Positions 8,538-16,048 of a DNA stretch of 34,099 nucleotides are shown here, one piece after another. This DNA is from ATM1 sp003577165. GTDB taxonomy: Bacteria > Armatimonadota > Fimbriimonadia > Fimbriimonadales > ATM1. Made by a program: the position numbers and the translations under genes. Location of the stretch: contig SZPM01000024.1 of assembly GCA_030263715.1 (NCBI GenBank), positions 1-34,099 on the forward strand. Direction: 5' to 3'. The notes beneath the pieces were generated by a model, which was not told the origin of the DNA, did no database searches, and saw nothing but the letters and a program-made list of their open reading frames with translations. Every line of letters starts with the position of its first letter. Positions within the stretch are counted from its first letter, which is position 1.

Positions 8538-10535
8538 TTAGCCTCCGCCTCCGCCCCAGCGCCGCTTCCAGTCGTCCAGCGCCTTCCTGGCCTCGCCATG
8601 CCCGGGGTCGATCTCGAGCGCCTTCGTGTAGGAAAGGTAAGCCGCCGCGCGGCTTCCCCTCGCCTCCAGGGCGACTCCGAGATAGTAGTGGCAATCCGCC
8701 TCGTCGGACTTCACTTGGGTCGCCATGCGAAATGCGTCCACAGCCGCGTCAGGCTGATCGAGGGCGAGCAGGCATCGGCCGAGGCCGATCCAGCATCGGA
8801 AGCTGGATCCGGGCTTCGCACAAGCCGCCCGGTACGCATCCAGCGCCCTGCCATACGCGGCGTCCGCGAAGAGGGCATCCCCAAGCAGCGTCATTGCCTC
8901 GGGGTCCCGATCGAGAAGGAGCGAGGCCGCGGACAGGGACTCGGCCGCTTCGGCAGGCCGGCCGTCCCTCAATTGAAACTCGCCCAACCTCAACCACGCG
9001 CGGCCCCTCTGCTTCGCGGGCGACTTGCCTTCGCAAAGCTCGCGCAGGAGCCGCTCACCCTCGGCCTTGTTTCCACAATCGAGAAGCAAGTTCGCGAGGC
9101 GCGACCTCGCCTCGTCGTCTCGCGGCGCGGCGGCAAGCACAGACCGGTATCGAGCGATCGCCTCTTCCTTCTTCCCAGCCAACTCATACAGCGAGCCCAA
9201 GCGCCTGTCCAAATCGGGAGAGTGATACAAGCCAATCCTCTCCACCCATAGAAACTCGCTGATCGCGCCTTGCAAGTCACTCGCCTTCGCTTCCTCGCCG
9301 CGCGACAATGACGCGCGAACGGACTCGAACTGCCTGTCGCCGAGGAAAGAATGAGTTCTGACGGCGGCAGAATGACCGACGAACCCAAAGAACATCACCA
9401 TCGTCCCGCCGAACGCGGCTCCAGGAACCGTCAGCCTCCCCCCCCGCTTCAATTGAGATCGCTGGAATCGAACGTCTCGTCGCGTGAACAGCCTCAGCGT
9501 CGTGATCGCGAAAAACGCCAGGCATGCCCCGATGCCCACCGACATCAGGAACGGAACCTCGTCGTAAAGTCCTCGGAACACCGCAATGCCGAAGAACGTC
9601 GAGACGACGAGGAGCAACTCCTCAGGCCAACTGTAATCCGATGCCAGCCTCTTGGACTTCGGAGCGAACGACTTCGCGAGCGAGGGCGGCCCGAACCCAA
9701 CGTGAAGACCCTCGCTCGGACAGATCGCGACGCAGTCCATGTCCTTAAGGCACCTCGAATCCACAACCATCCCGTGCTCGGCGATCTCTTCATGCACCCG
9801 AATGTGCGACTGACAGGATGCGGTGCAGATTCCGCACTTCAAACAGTCCTTGCGATCGAAAGATCGCTTCAAACGAATCCTTCCAGGAGCGACGCGATCC
9901 ATCAACCCGAACGCGAACCCGTAGGGGCATGCATATCCGCAAAACGACCTTGACCCGAGAAGGTACACGATGAGGAATCCGCAGATGACGAAAGTTGCGA
10001 TCGCAATCCACGGCCCCGGCAAGTTGCGCCAGAAATCCTCCGTCACAAACGACGCCCAGCCCTCTTCATCTCCTGCGATCCGCAGTTGCGGGGCCGGTCG
10101 CCCTTCGTAAATACGAACCACGTGCGGCCACAGGAACATGTATCCGAACACCAACGGAGCAAGGAGGACCAACGCCCGGGAGCGCACGGGCTTCGGTGTA
10201 ATCCCCACTTTCTTCAGAAGCCAGTAACAGGAATCTTGCAGCGCGATGAGGTGACATCCCCAGGAACAGAAGAAGCGGCCGAAGATCGCAACGCTCAACA
10301 CCGCCGCGGCCATCAGTATGAAACCGGCGGTGAGGATTCCCACCTCCGTCGTGTACATCACCTCGTGCAGTTCAAGTGGGGCGAGCGTCCGCCCTGCGAG
10401 TTTCCAGTGCACGATGTGGGCCGCGATGAACAGATACACGCCGAGAAGTGTGAATGCGCGCCACTTTGCATAATTGCGAGGCTTCGTCCGGGGCCTCCCC
10501 GGCGCGCTCTTTCCAGCTGAAACAGCCTTCATCAC
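8538..10535 (-). CDS. Membrane polyferredoxin (NapH/NosR/CcoG-like) fused to a TPR domain
   Basis: This is a 665-residue protein. The N-terminal half has about six transmembrane helices. It carries two membrane-edge cysteine pairs, FCSWGCHLIAL and FCGYACPYGF, as in NapH and NosR quinol-side electron carriers. Two ferredoxin-type motifs follow: CLKCGICTASC, and C262-x2-D265-x2-C268-x3-C272-P. The second motif has Asp where the second cluster cysteine normally is. Two more hydrophobic helices around residues 305-390 lead to a periplasmic or cytoplasmic C-terminal half of TPR repeats (about 420-655), ending in WKRRWGGGGG. The protein probably passes electrons across or along the membrane to a partner docked by the TPRs. 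It is divergent from the cytochrome c-cupredoxin gene, a natural partner, and upstream of the hydrolase. No Shine-Dalgarno site is obvious. Confidence 0.88.
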   Translation of the reverse strand: MMKAVSAGKSAPGRPRTKPRNYAKWRAFTLLGVYLFIAAHIVHWKLAGRTLAPLELHEVMYTTEVGILTAGFILMAAAVLSVAIFGRFFCSWGCHLIALQDSCYWLLKKVGITPKPVRSRALVLLAPLVFGYMFLWPHVVRIYEGRPAPQLRIAGDEEGWASFVTEDFWRNLPGPWIAIATFVICGFLIVYLLGSRSFCGYACPYGFAFGLMDRVAPGRIRLKRSFDRKDCLKCGICTASCQSHIRVHEEIAEHGMVVDSRCLKDMDCVAICPSEGLHVGFGPPSLAKSFAPKSKRLASDYSWPEELLLVVSTFFGIAVFRGLYDEVPFLMSVGIGACLAFFAITTLRLFTRRDVRFQRSQLKRGGRLTVPGAAFGGTMVMFFGFVGHSAAVRTHSFLGDRQFESVRASLSRGEEAKASDLQGAISEFLWVERIGLYHSPDLDRRLGSLYELAGKKEEAIARYRSVLAAAPRDDEARSRLANLLLDCGNKAEGERLLRELCEGKSPAKQRGRAWLRLGEFQLRDGRPAEAAESLSAASLLLDRDPEAMTLLGDALFADAAYGRALDAYRAACAKPGSSFRCWIGLGRCLLALDQPDAAVDAFRMATQVKSDEADCHYYLGVALEARGSRAAAYLSYTKALEIDPGHGEARKALDDWKRRWGGGGG

Positions 10536-10596
10536 TTCGGGCCGCGATTCCTAAGTCGCGCTAACCGATACAGTCTATGAAGAAACCCCGTACGGA

Positions 10597-10618
10597 GCGT
10601 ATGACCGTGGTCATACGC
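10597..10618. promoter_or_regulatory. Perfect palindromic operator candidate in a divergent promoter region
   Basis: Arms GCGTATGACC and GGTCATACGC are exact reverse complements separated by GT. The element lies in the 128-bp region between the divergent polyferredoxin gene (start 10535) and the cytochrome-cupredoxin gene (start 10664). A 10+10 bp perfect dyad with a 2-bp centre is typical of a dimeric repressor or activator site and could control both genes. Which regulator binds it is unknown; no regulator gene is nearby. Confidence 0.6.
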
Positions 10619-10663
10619 GATACCGGTTATCCTCAAGGACAATCGGGGCGACGGAGGTCGGTC

Positions 10664-12952
10664 ATGCTCTCCAAACGCTTTCGCGCCACATCACTCCTCG
10701 CCGGAGGAATCCTCGCCCTCGCCATCTCTCCAGCGCTCCTGCGGAATCGCGCGGACGGCTCTTCAGCCGGCGCGTCCGATTCGCTGAGGCCCCCCGCGAA
10801 GATCTTCGCCGCCTCCTGCGCGACCTGCCACGGCGCAAACGGTCTCGGAGGCCACCCCAGTTGGACGATGCCCTCTCGAATCGCGCCTCGCATTGCGCGG
10901 GGTTTCGGGTCTCGCAACTACAGTCTCGAAGAGAATTACAAGTTCGCGGTCCGCAACGGCAAGTGGAGGCCCGGCACGGGGTTCACGAACGCGATGCCTG
11001 CATTCGGCCTGAACGAAATCTCAGACGCCGAACTCGACGCCCTCCTCCTCTGGATGATCTACGCCGCGCCGCTCGGCGAAAGCGACCCCACAAACGGAGT
11101 CCCCCCACCCGACAAACCCGCAGGAAGAGAGATTCGGCTCGAAATCCGCGACGAATCGCCGTGGTTCATAGACGACGGAACCGACAATCGAGATCCGTTC
11201 AGCGACCCGCGACGCGTAGTTCTGTCACCGGGCGAATACATCAAAGTCGTCAATGTCGGCAAGACCTGGCACACGGTTTCCAACACAGTCGAAGGAGTTG
11301 ACACAGGCTTCATCGGCAACGCTCTGAACATCCCCGGCCAAGATGTCGGCTACTACTACCTGGAGATTCAAGACCTTCTAAACGGGGCATTTAAGTACTT
11401 CTGCAAGCTCCACCCTTACATGCAGGTCGAGATCGTCACTCCGGGAACTGATCCATTGCCACTCACCTGGGCCTCGAAAACGCCCATCCCGCCTCCGGCT
11501 TCTCCTGGGATGGGCGAGGTCTGGGTGGGACTGCAAACCTACCAAAATCCATCCGGTCAGGATGGCGCCGTGAACGTGATTCGCGCAAGCGACTGGTCGC
11601 GAGTGCTCATACCGAACGTCGGAAACAACCCGCACAACGGATGGTACGGTCGAGCGATCGACACGAACGGCACACACCGCGAGGTCGCCCTATTCGCAAG
11701 TTGGCATGACGTCGGCGTGACCGTAGTGGATGCAAACGCAAAGACGATCCTCGGATCCTTCCCGATTGGAGCCGCGCCCGCACACGTCATCACCGCGCCA
11801 CGCCGCCCCGACGCGAACACGAAGGCAGACCGCTTCTTCGTGACCCTCATGGGAAGCAACAAAGTGCAGGAGGTGCGGCCCCTGCTCGACCTGCGCGCAG
11901 GCGCGCCCGCGCTCCCGCCGATCTCTCAGTCGCAAGGCCAGAAGGGCCGGCCCGGCATCTCGCCTCACGGAATCTGGTTCGCCGACGACGGAGATCACTT
12001 GTTCACCGCGAACACCCTCGGCAACTCCATCTCCATGTACTCCGCAAGCGACACGTGGTCGGATCGACAAGGAAGACAGGGCACTGGATGCGAAGTCGCT
12101 CAGACGCCGACCGGCGGCCGGGCGCCGCTCGCCGTCTCCGTGATGAATACCGGCAACGTCAACAGCCGCACGTGGACGGTATTCAGCAACAACGCCATCA
12201 CGTCCGACATCAGCATCTTCTTCGCCAACGCGAACAACAACACTCTCACCCGCGTCGCCGCGCCGGAAGCGTTCCGAAACGCCATGGGCAACTTCGAGCT
12301 CCGCGATGAGACTGCAGACCCGGTGCGCTGGGTCCGGATGCCCATTCAGTGCATCGTCACCCCCCCCGATGCGACAGAGCACGGGCGCTATCTCGTCATC
12401 TGCAACAAAGCATCCTTCAACGTCACGATCTTGCCTCTCGACGAGAACGGCCAGCCGACGGGCATCTACAACTTCCCCGCGGGCCTCGGCTCGCATGGAG
12501 TTGCGTTCGGCAAAAAGTACATGAAGGACTCGCGCAAGGTCTCCTACTACGCCTACGTCACCAACACTTTCGAGAACTACATCAGCGTGTACGACTTGGG
12601 CCTACTCGAAGAGATGCGAGACCTCGAACGAGTAGGCAGCGAACCGCCCGCGTTCAGGCCCGGAGGAGCCGACGAGTCCATCGTTCTCGAAGGCTACGCC
12701 GCGCTTCTGCTCACCGGCGCGAACCGAGCCACCGTTCCCCTCACGCTTCTGAGCCCGGATGCGCGCGGCATCGTGCACGTGGGCGACGTGCCACTCGACA
12801 CCGCGGGCCCGTTGCGTCGGTGCTTCCTGAAAGAGCACGTCTGGGTGGACCTGCCAGGCGTGGGCGAGATGATGCTCGACCTCGACCTCACCACCGAGTC
12901 AGGCGCCATGGGCGTCTTCTGCCGCCCGGCTGGCAGCCCGTGGGGCCGGTGA
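10664..12952 (+). CDS. Exported cytochrome c - cupredoxin - beta-propeller fusion protein
   Basis: This protein has 762 residues with the ATG at 10664 preceded by ACGGAGGT; the frame runs further upstream without such a site. A signal peptide (about residues 1-30) is followed by a class I cytochrome c domain with heme motif C52-A-T-C55-H56 and a likely distal Met in the AMPAFG loop. Next is a cupredoxin domain whose type 1 copper ligands are H203 (TWHTV) and C247, H250, M253 in YFCKLHPYM. Residues about 270-700 have repeated YVTN/lactonase-like beta-propeller strands (for example PHGIWFADDGDHLFTAN). The last 90 residues are a small beta domain. It probably acts as a periplasmic or surface electron carrier or oxidase. 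The divergent polyferredoxin gene shares its control region. It ends about 115 bp before the halogenase-like gene. The reaction is not known. Confidence 0.85.
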   Translation: MLSKRFRATSLLAGGILALAISPALLRNRADGSSAGASDSLRPPAKIFAASCATCHGANGLGGHPSWTMPSRIAPRIARGFGSRNYSLEENYKFAVRNGKWRPGTGFTNAMPAFGLNEISDAELDALLLWMIYAAPLGESDPTNGVPPPDKPAGREIRLEIRDESPWFIDDGTDNRDPFSDPRRVVLSPGEYIKVVNVGKTWHTVSNTVEGVDTGFIGNALNIPGQDVGYYYLEIQDLLNGAFKYFCKLHPYMQVEIVTPGTDPLPLTWASKTPIPPPASPGMGEVWVGLQTYQNPSGQDGAVNVIRASDWSRVLIPNVGNNPHNGWYGRAIDTNGTHREVALFASWHDVGVTVVDANAKTILGSFPIGAAPAHVITAPRRPDANTKADRFFVTLMGSNKVQEVRPLLDLRAGAPALPPISQSQGQKGRPGISPHGIWFADDGDHLFTANTLGNSISMYSASDTWSDRQGRQGTGCEVAQTPTGGRAPLAVSVMNTGNVNSRTWTVFSNNAITSDISIFFANANNNTLTRVAAPEAFRNAMGNFELRDETADPVRWVRMPIQCIVTPPDATEHGRYLVICNKASFNVTILPLDENGQPTGIYNFPAGLGSHGVAFGKKYMKDSRKVSYYAYVTNTFENYISVYDLGLLEEMRDLERVGSEPPAFRPGGADESIVLEGYAALLLTGANRATVPLTLLSPDARGIVHVGDVPLDTAGPLRRCFLKEHVWVDLPGVGEMMLDLDLTTESGAMGVFCRPAGSPWGR

Positions 12953-13019
12953 GGCCCATACGCGTGAAGGACTCCCCAACCCGCCTAGAGTATTAATAGC
13001 CGATCGTGAGATACGGGCA

Positions 13020-13054
13020 ACGCGTCGCAAGAGCCCCTTGGGGCCGAGACGCGT
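13020..13054 (+). promoter_or_regulatory. Two-tier stem-loop directly upstream of the halogenase-like gene
   Basis: The outer arms ACGCGTC (13020-13026) and GACGCGT (13048-13054) enclose an inner hairpin GCCCC-TT-GGGGC (13033-13044). The structure ends one base before the AGGG of the ribosome binding site and 12 nt before the ATG at 13067, so folding could affect translation. It matches no riboswitch class that I recognise. Confidence 0.45.
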
Positions 13055-13066
13055 CAGGGTGAACTC

Positions 13067-14788
13067 ATGGAATCGTTCGACGTCGCTATCATCGGCGGTG
13101 GGCCTGCAGGCAGTTGTTGCGGCGCCCTTCTTAAGAAATACGCTCCCGAGATGAGCGTGGTGATCCTGGAGCGCGAGAAGTTCCCGCGCGACCACATTGG
13201 CGAAAGTCTGCTGCCGATCGTCCCGCAAGTCATTCATGAGATGGGCGCATGGGACAAGATCGAAGCGGCCGACTTTCCGCTGAAGATCGGCGCAACGTAC
13301 CGCTGGGGCAAGAAGAAGGACCTGTGGGACTTCGAGTTCATCCCGATCCAACACTTCCATGAAACCGATCGCCCTGGAAAGTTCGATGGCCAGCGTGTCC
13401 ACACCGCATGGCAGGTGTACCGTCCCATCTTCGATGAAATCCTCCTCGATCACGCAGCCGAACTCGGCTGCGATGTCCGAGAGGAAACGAAGGTGCTGAA
13501 AATCGAGTCCACCGGCGACCGCGTCGACGCCCTCGTCCTCGAGTCCGGCGAAAAGATTACTGCGAAGTGTTACGTCGACGCCTCGGGAGTCTCCAGCATT
13601 CTCAGAAAAGCAATGGGAGTCGAGGCCCAATACCCGACCGCGCTCCGCAACATCGCAATTTGGGATTACTGGGACAACGCCGACTGGGCGATCAAGGTCG
13701 GAGTAGGCGGCACGCGCATCCTCGTCATGTCCATTGACTGGGGTTGGCTTTGGTTCATTCCCATCGCACCCACGAAAACCAGTCTCGGTCTCGTCTGCCC
13801 GCTCGAATATTACAGAAAGTCGGGCCAGCGTCCTGAAGAACTGTACGCGAAGGCCGTCAAGCAAGACCCGCTCATTTCGGAACTGATTCGCAACGCGAAG
13901 CCGGAAGGCGAGATCCGAACAACCAACGACTGGTCCTACATCGCAGACCGGCTCGCCGGCGAGAACTGGTATCTCGCCGGGGACAGTTGCGGCTTCGCGG
14001 ACCCTATTCTCTCCGCAGGCCTAACTCTCGCGATGTTCGGCGCACGCCAGGTCGCCTACTCCATCATCGCCGAAATGCGCGGCACGCACGACGGACAGTG
14101 GCTCAAGTCTTTTTACACGGAGAAGCAGCGACGACAAATCGGCCAACACATCAAATTCGCCGACTTTTGGTACAGCAGCAACGGCGCATTCACGGACCTC
14201 GTAGATTACTGCCGGGACATCGCAAAGCAATCCGGCCACGACATGAGTTCGAACGCTGCCTTCGGATGGATGGCGACCGGTGGCTTCACCAACGACGATC
14301 CAGTCATCCCAATGCTCGGCGGGTTCGCGATTCAAGCGGTCAAGATCCAACTTGCCCGCATTAGCCAAACGCGTGCGACGTGGAAGGTCGCCGAATACAA
14401 CGTCTTCAAGTTGAACCTTGAAGGCGCAGTCGAAGACACCTTCCCGATCTTCTCCGAAGGCCGCGTGTTCAACACACCTTGCTACCGTCGCGGAGAGTCC
14501 ATCCTGCCCAAATACGGGATGTTCGGAATGGTCATCGAAATGCTCCAAGCGGAATCCCGCATCGTGCCCGCACTCGAGTGGCTCGAACGACGGTACTACG
14601 AGGATCCGAAGTATCCGAACTTCGAGATGACGATGGACTACGCTCTCGCGACCCTTGAGTCCATGATCGACGACGGCTGGGTAACGTGCGAAAAGAACAA
14701 GAAGGACATGTTCATCGTGTACGAAACTCCGGTCGAGTCAGCCTCCTTCCACACGAACCGAGACATCGCGCGAACCTTCGGAGTCTAA
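13067..14788 (+). CDS. Flavin-dependent halogenase-like monooxygenase
   Basis: This is a 573-residue FAD protein. The dinucleotide motif is GGGPAG (residues 10-15). The flavin halogenase signature WxWxIP is present as W227-L-W229-F-I231-P232, inside WGWLWFIPI. Lys73 in FPLKIGATYRWG aligns with the lysine that carries the active halogen in these enzymes. The second FAD motif is GDSCGFADPILSAG near residue 305. Known family members use FADH2, O2 and chloride or bromide to halogenate aromatic or carrier-bound substrates in the cytoplasm. The C-terminal 190 residues are longer than in many relatives and not recognised. The start follows an AGGGTGA site and a stem-loop. No NRPS, PKS or flavin reductase genes are nearby, so the substrate is unknown and halogenation itself is inferred. 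A related FAD oxygenase such as a geranylgeranyl-reductase-type enzyme is less likely given WxWxIP. Confidence 0.8.
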   Translation: MESFDVAIIGGGPAGSCCGALLKKYAPEMSVVILEREKFPRDHIGESLLPIVPQVIHEMGAWDKIEAADFPLKIGATYRWGKKKDLWDFEFIPIQHFHETDRPGKFDGQRVHTAWQVYRPIFDEILLDHAAELGCDVREETKVLKIESTGDRVDALVLESGEKITAKCYVDASGVSSILRKAMGVEAQYPTALRNIAIWDYWDNADWAIKVGVGGTRILVMSIDWGWLWFIPIAPTKTSLGLVCPLEYYRKSGQRPEELYAKAVKQDPLISELIRNAKPEGEIRTTNDWSYIADRLAGENWYLAGDSCGFADPILSAGLTLAMFGARQVAYSIIAEMRGTHDGQWLKSFYTEKQRRQIGQHIKFADFWYSSNGAFTDLVDYCRDIAKQSGHDMSSNAAFGWMATGGFTNDDPVIPMLGGFAIQAVKIQLARISQTRATWKVAEYNVFKLNLEGAVEDTFPIFSEGRVFNTPCYRRGESILPKYGMFGMVIEMLQAESRIVPALEWLERRYYEDPKYPNFEMTMDYALATLESMIDDGWVTCEKNKKDMFIVYETPVESASFHTNRDIARTFGV

Positions 14789-14801
14789 CAGACCCAACTG
14801 C

Positions 14802-14836
14802 AAAAAACGGCTCGGAGGCAGTGGTGTCGCCTCCGA
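14802..14836 (-). terminator. Rho-independent terminator of the selenoprotein gene
   Basis: On the minus strand the 8-bp stem TCGGAGGC / GCCTCCGA, with a 9-nt loop, is followed after four bases by six Ts. It lies 30 bp past the stop codon at 14866 and between two convergent genes. It ends only 13 bp from the halogenase-like gene's stop, so the hairpin may also slow plus-strand transcription, though no plus-strand T-run follows. Confidence 0.75.
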
Positions 14837-14865
14837 CCCGAAGTTCGCGAACTAAGCGCGTCGCC

Positions 14866-15909
14866 CTAGCCCTTGATCCCCAACTTCTCCTTGAGGAGTT
14901 CCAGGCTTCCGCCCTGCACGATGTTGCCCTCCGGATCGATCAACACCAGCGTCGGAAAGGCGAAGATGCCGTAACGTTCCACCGTTCGCCCTTCTTTGTC
15001 GATGAGAACCGGAAATGGCAGTTTCGTCTTCCACACTTCCTCTTCCGTCTTCTTGTTCTTCTCATCTAGTTCGGCAAATGTCCTCAGACTCTGACTTTCA
15101 TGAATTGCAAGGATCTCGAACTTGCTTCGCAAGTCGGCATGCTTGTTGTAGAACTCAATCAGATGCGGCAAACTGCCGCGCGTGCAAGGCCCTCACCAGT
15201 ATCCCCAGAACTCGATGAGAACCCACTTGCCCTTCAGGTCCGAAAGTTTGAACTCCGGACTCACGCCTCTCGCTTCGGCAAAGTCGATCGGCAACGCGGG
15301 CTTTCCGATGTTCTTGCTGATGGGCGTAAGTTCGAGCCTCTGAGTGCCTAAATCAACCGTCTCCCCCGACCGAACGGCAAACGGCTTCTGATGCATCTTC
15401 AATTCCATGCTGAAAAAGTTGAGCGAGTACTTGCCAGCTGGAATTCGAATCGCCCCCCGGTCGTACGTGAGCAGCACCAAGGTTCCTGTGTCGGGGCACG
15501 CGATGGACATGTTCATCCCGGACGGCTTGAAACCGTTCTCGATCTCCACACCATAACGTACTTCCGCCAAAGGGGTCAGCACGATGCGCATCGGCTTCTT
15601 GACAGACTCCTCCGTGAAGTCAACGCACGCTCCGAGATTCCGCTCCGCGTCGAGCACGATGTACGTCATCGGAAGTTGATAGGGCTGAATCTTTCCGCTG
15701 AACTTCCCGCTCGCGTCTGCCGTGATCGGCTCGTACGGCGTGTACTTGCCATCACTTAACAAGAAGTAGCGTGCGATCTCCGCCTTCGGCGAAGGCTTGC
15801 CCGACAAATTCACAATGACGCCTGACACATCGTAACTCTTAACCTGTGGCAGCGCGCCAGCCGCCATCAACAGGGCTGCTGCACCGACTGTTAGAGCACG
15901 TCCAAACAT
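14866..15909 (-). CDS. TlpA/ResA-like thioredoxin, candidate selenoprotein (in-frame UGA at active site)
   Basis: This protein has 347 residues if the TGA at 15195-15193 is read as selenocysteine. The ATG at 15909 follows GGAGG. A signal peptide (about 1-21) leads to a carboxypeptidase-regulatory-like beta domain (about 25-95), a second beta domain (about 140-205) and a thioredoxin domain (about 210-347). The active site reads FWGYW-U239-G-P-C242, where family members have W-C-x-x-C. After the UGA the same frame continues into HLIEFYNKH, the cis-proline loop FAFPTLVLIDPEGN and the final helix, so the fold is complete only with readthrough. A perfect hairpin lies 13 nt after the UGA (separate entry). 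The protein should act in the periplasm as a thiol/selenol-disulfide oxidoreductase. No selA/B/C/D genes are in the window. A sequencing error or nonsense mutation (TGC to TGA) is the alternative. Confidence 0.85.
15165..15179 (-). promoter_or_regulatory. Bacterial SECIS-like hairpin
   Basis: Read on the minus strand, 13 nt follow the UGA (15195-15193) before GCGGCA-GUU-UGCCGC, a perfect 6-bp stem with a GUU loop (or a 5-bp stem with loop AGUUU). Bacterial SECIS elements lie inside the coding region just after UGA and have a short stem with a G near the start of the loop for SelB binding. Position, stem and loop all fit. The hairpin encodes residues around Arg-Gly-Ser-Leu-Pro. Confidence 0.75.
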
Positions 15910-16048
15910 ATCTCGACCTCCATCATTCGACCGTCTTCGGCGAACCTCACCGATTATGTCCCGCAGTAGGCGGTCGGCTGCGCCGCGCTCAGGCGCAGAG
16001 TTGGAGCCGACGGAAGGAACGCCCCACCCGAGCCTCGAACCTTTGACC

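Noticed and set aside
13067..14788. Geranylgeranyl reductase-type FAD enzyme
   Set aside because: The fold family is shared, but the WxWxIP motif and the aligned lysine favour a halogenase.
14866..15171. 101-residue ORF as a separate small thioredoxin gene
   Set aside because: It lacks the first strand, helix and active site, starts at a TTG without ribosome site, and lies in the same frame as the upstream ORF, separated only by one TGA at the active-site position.
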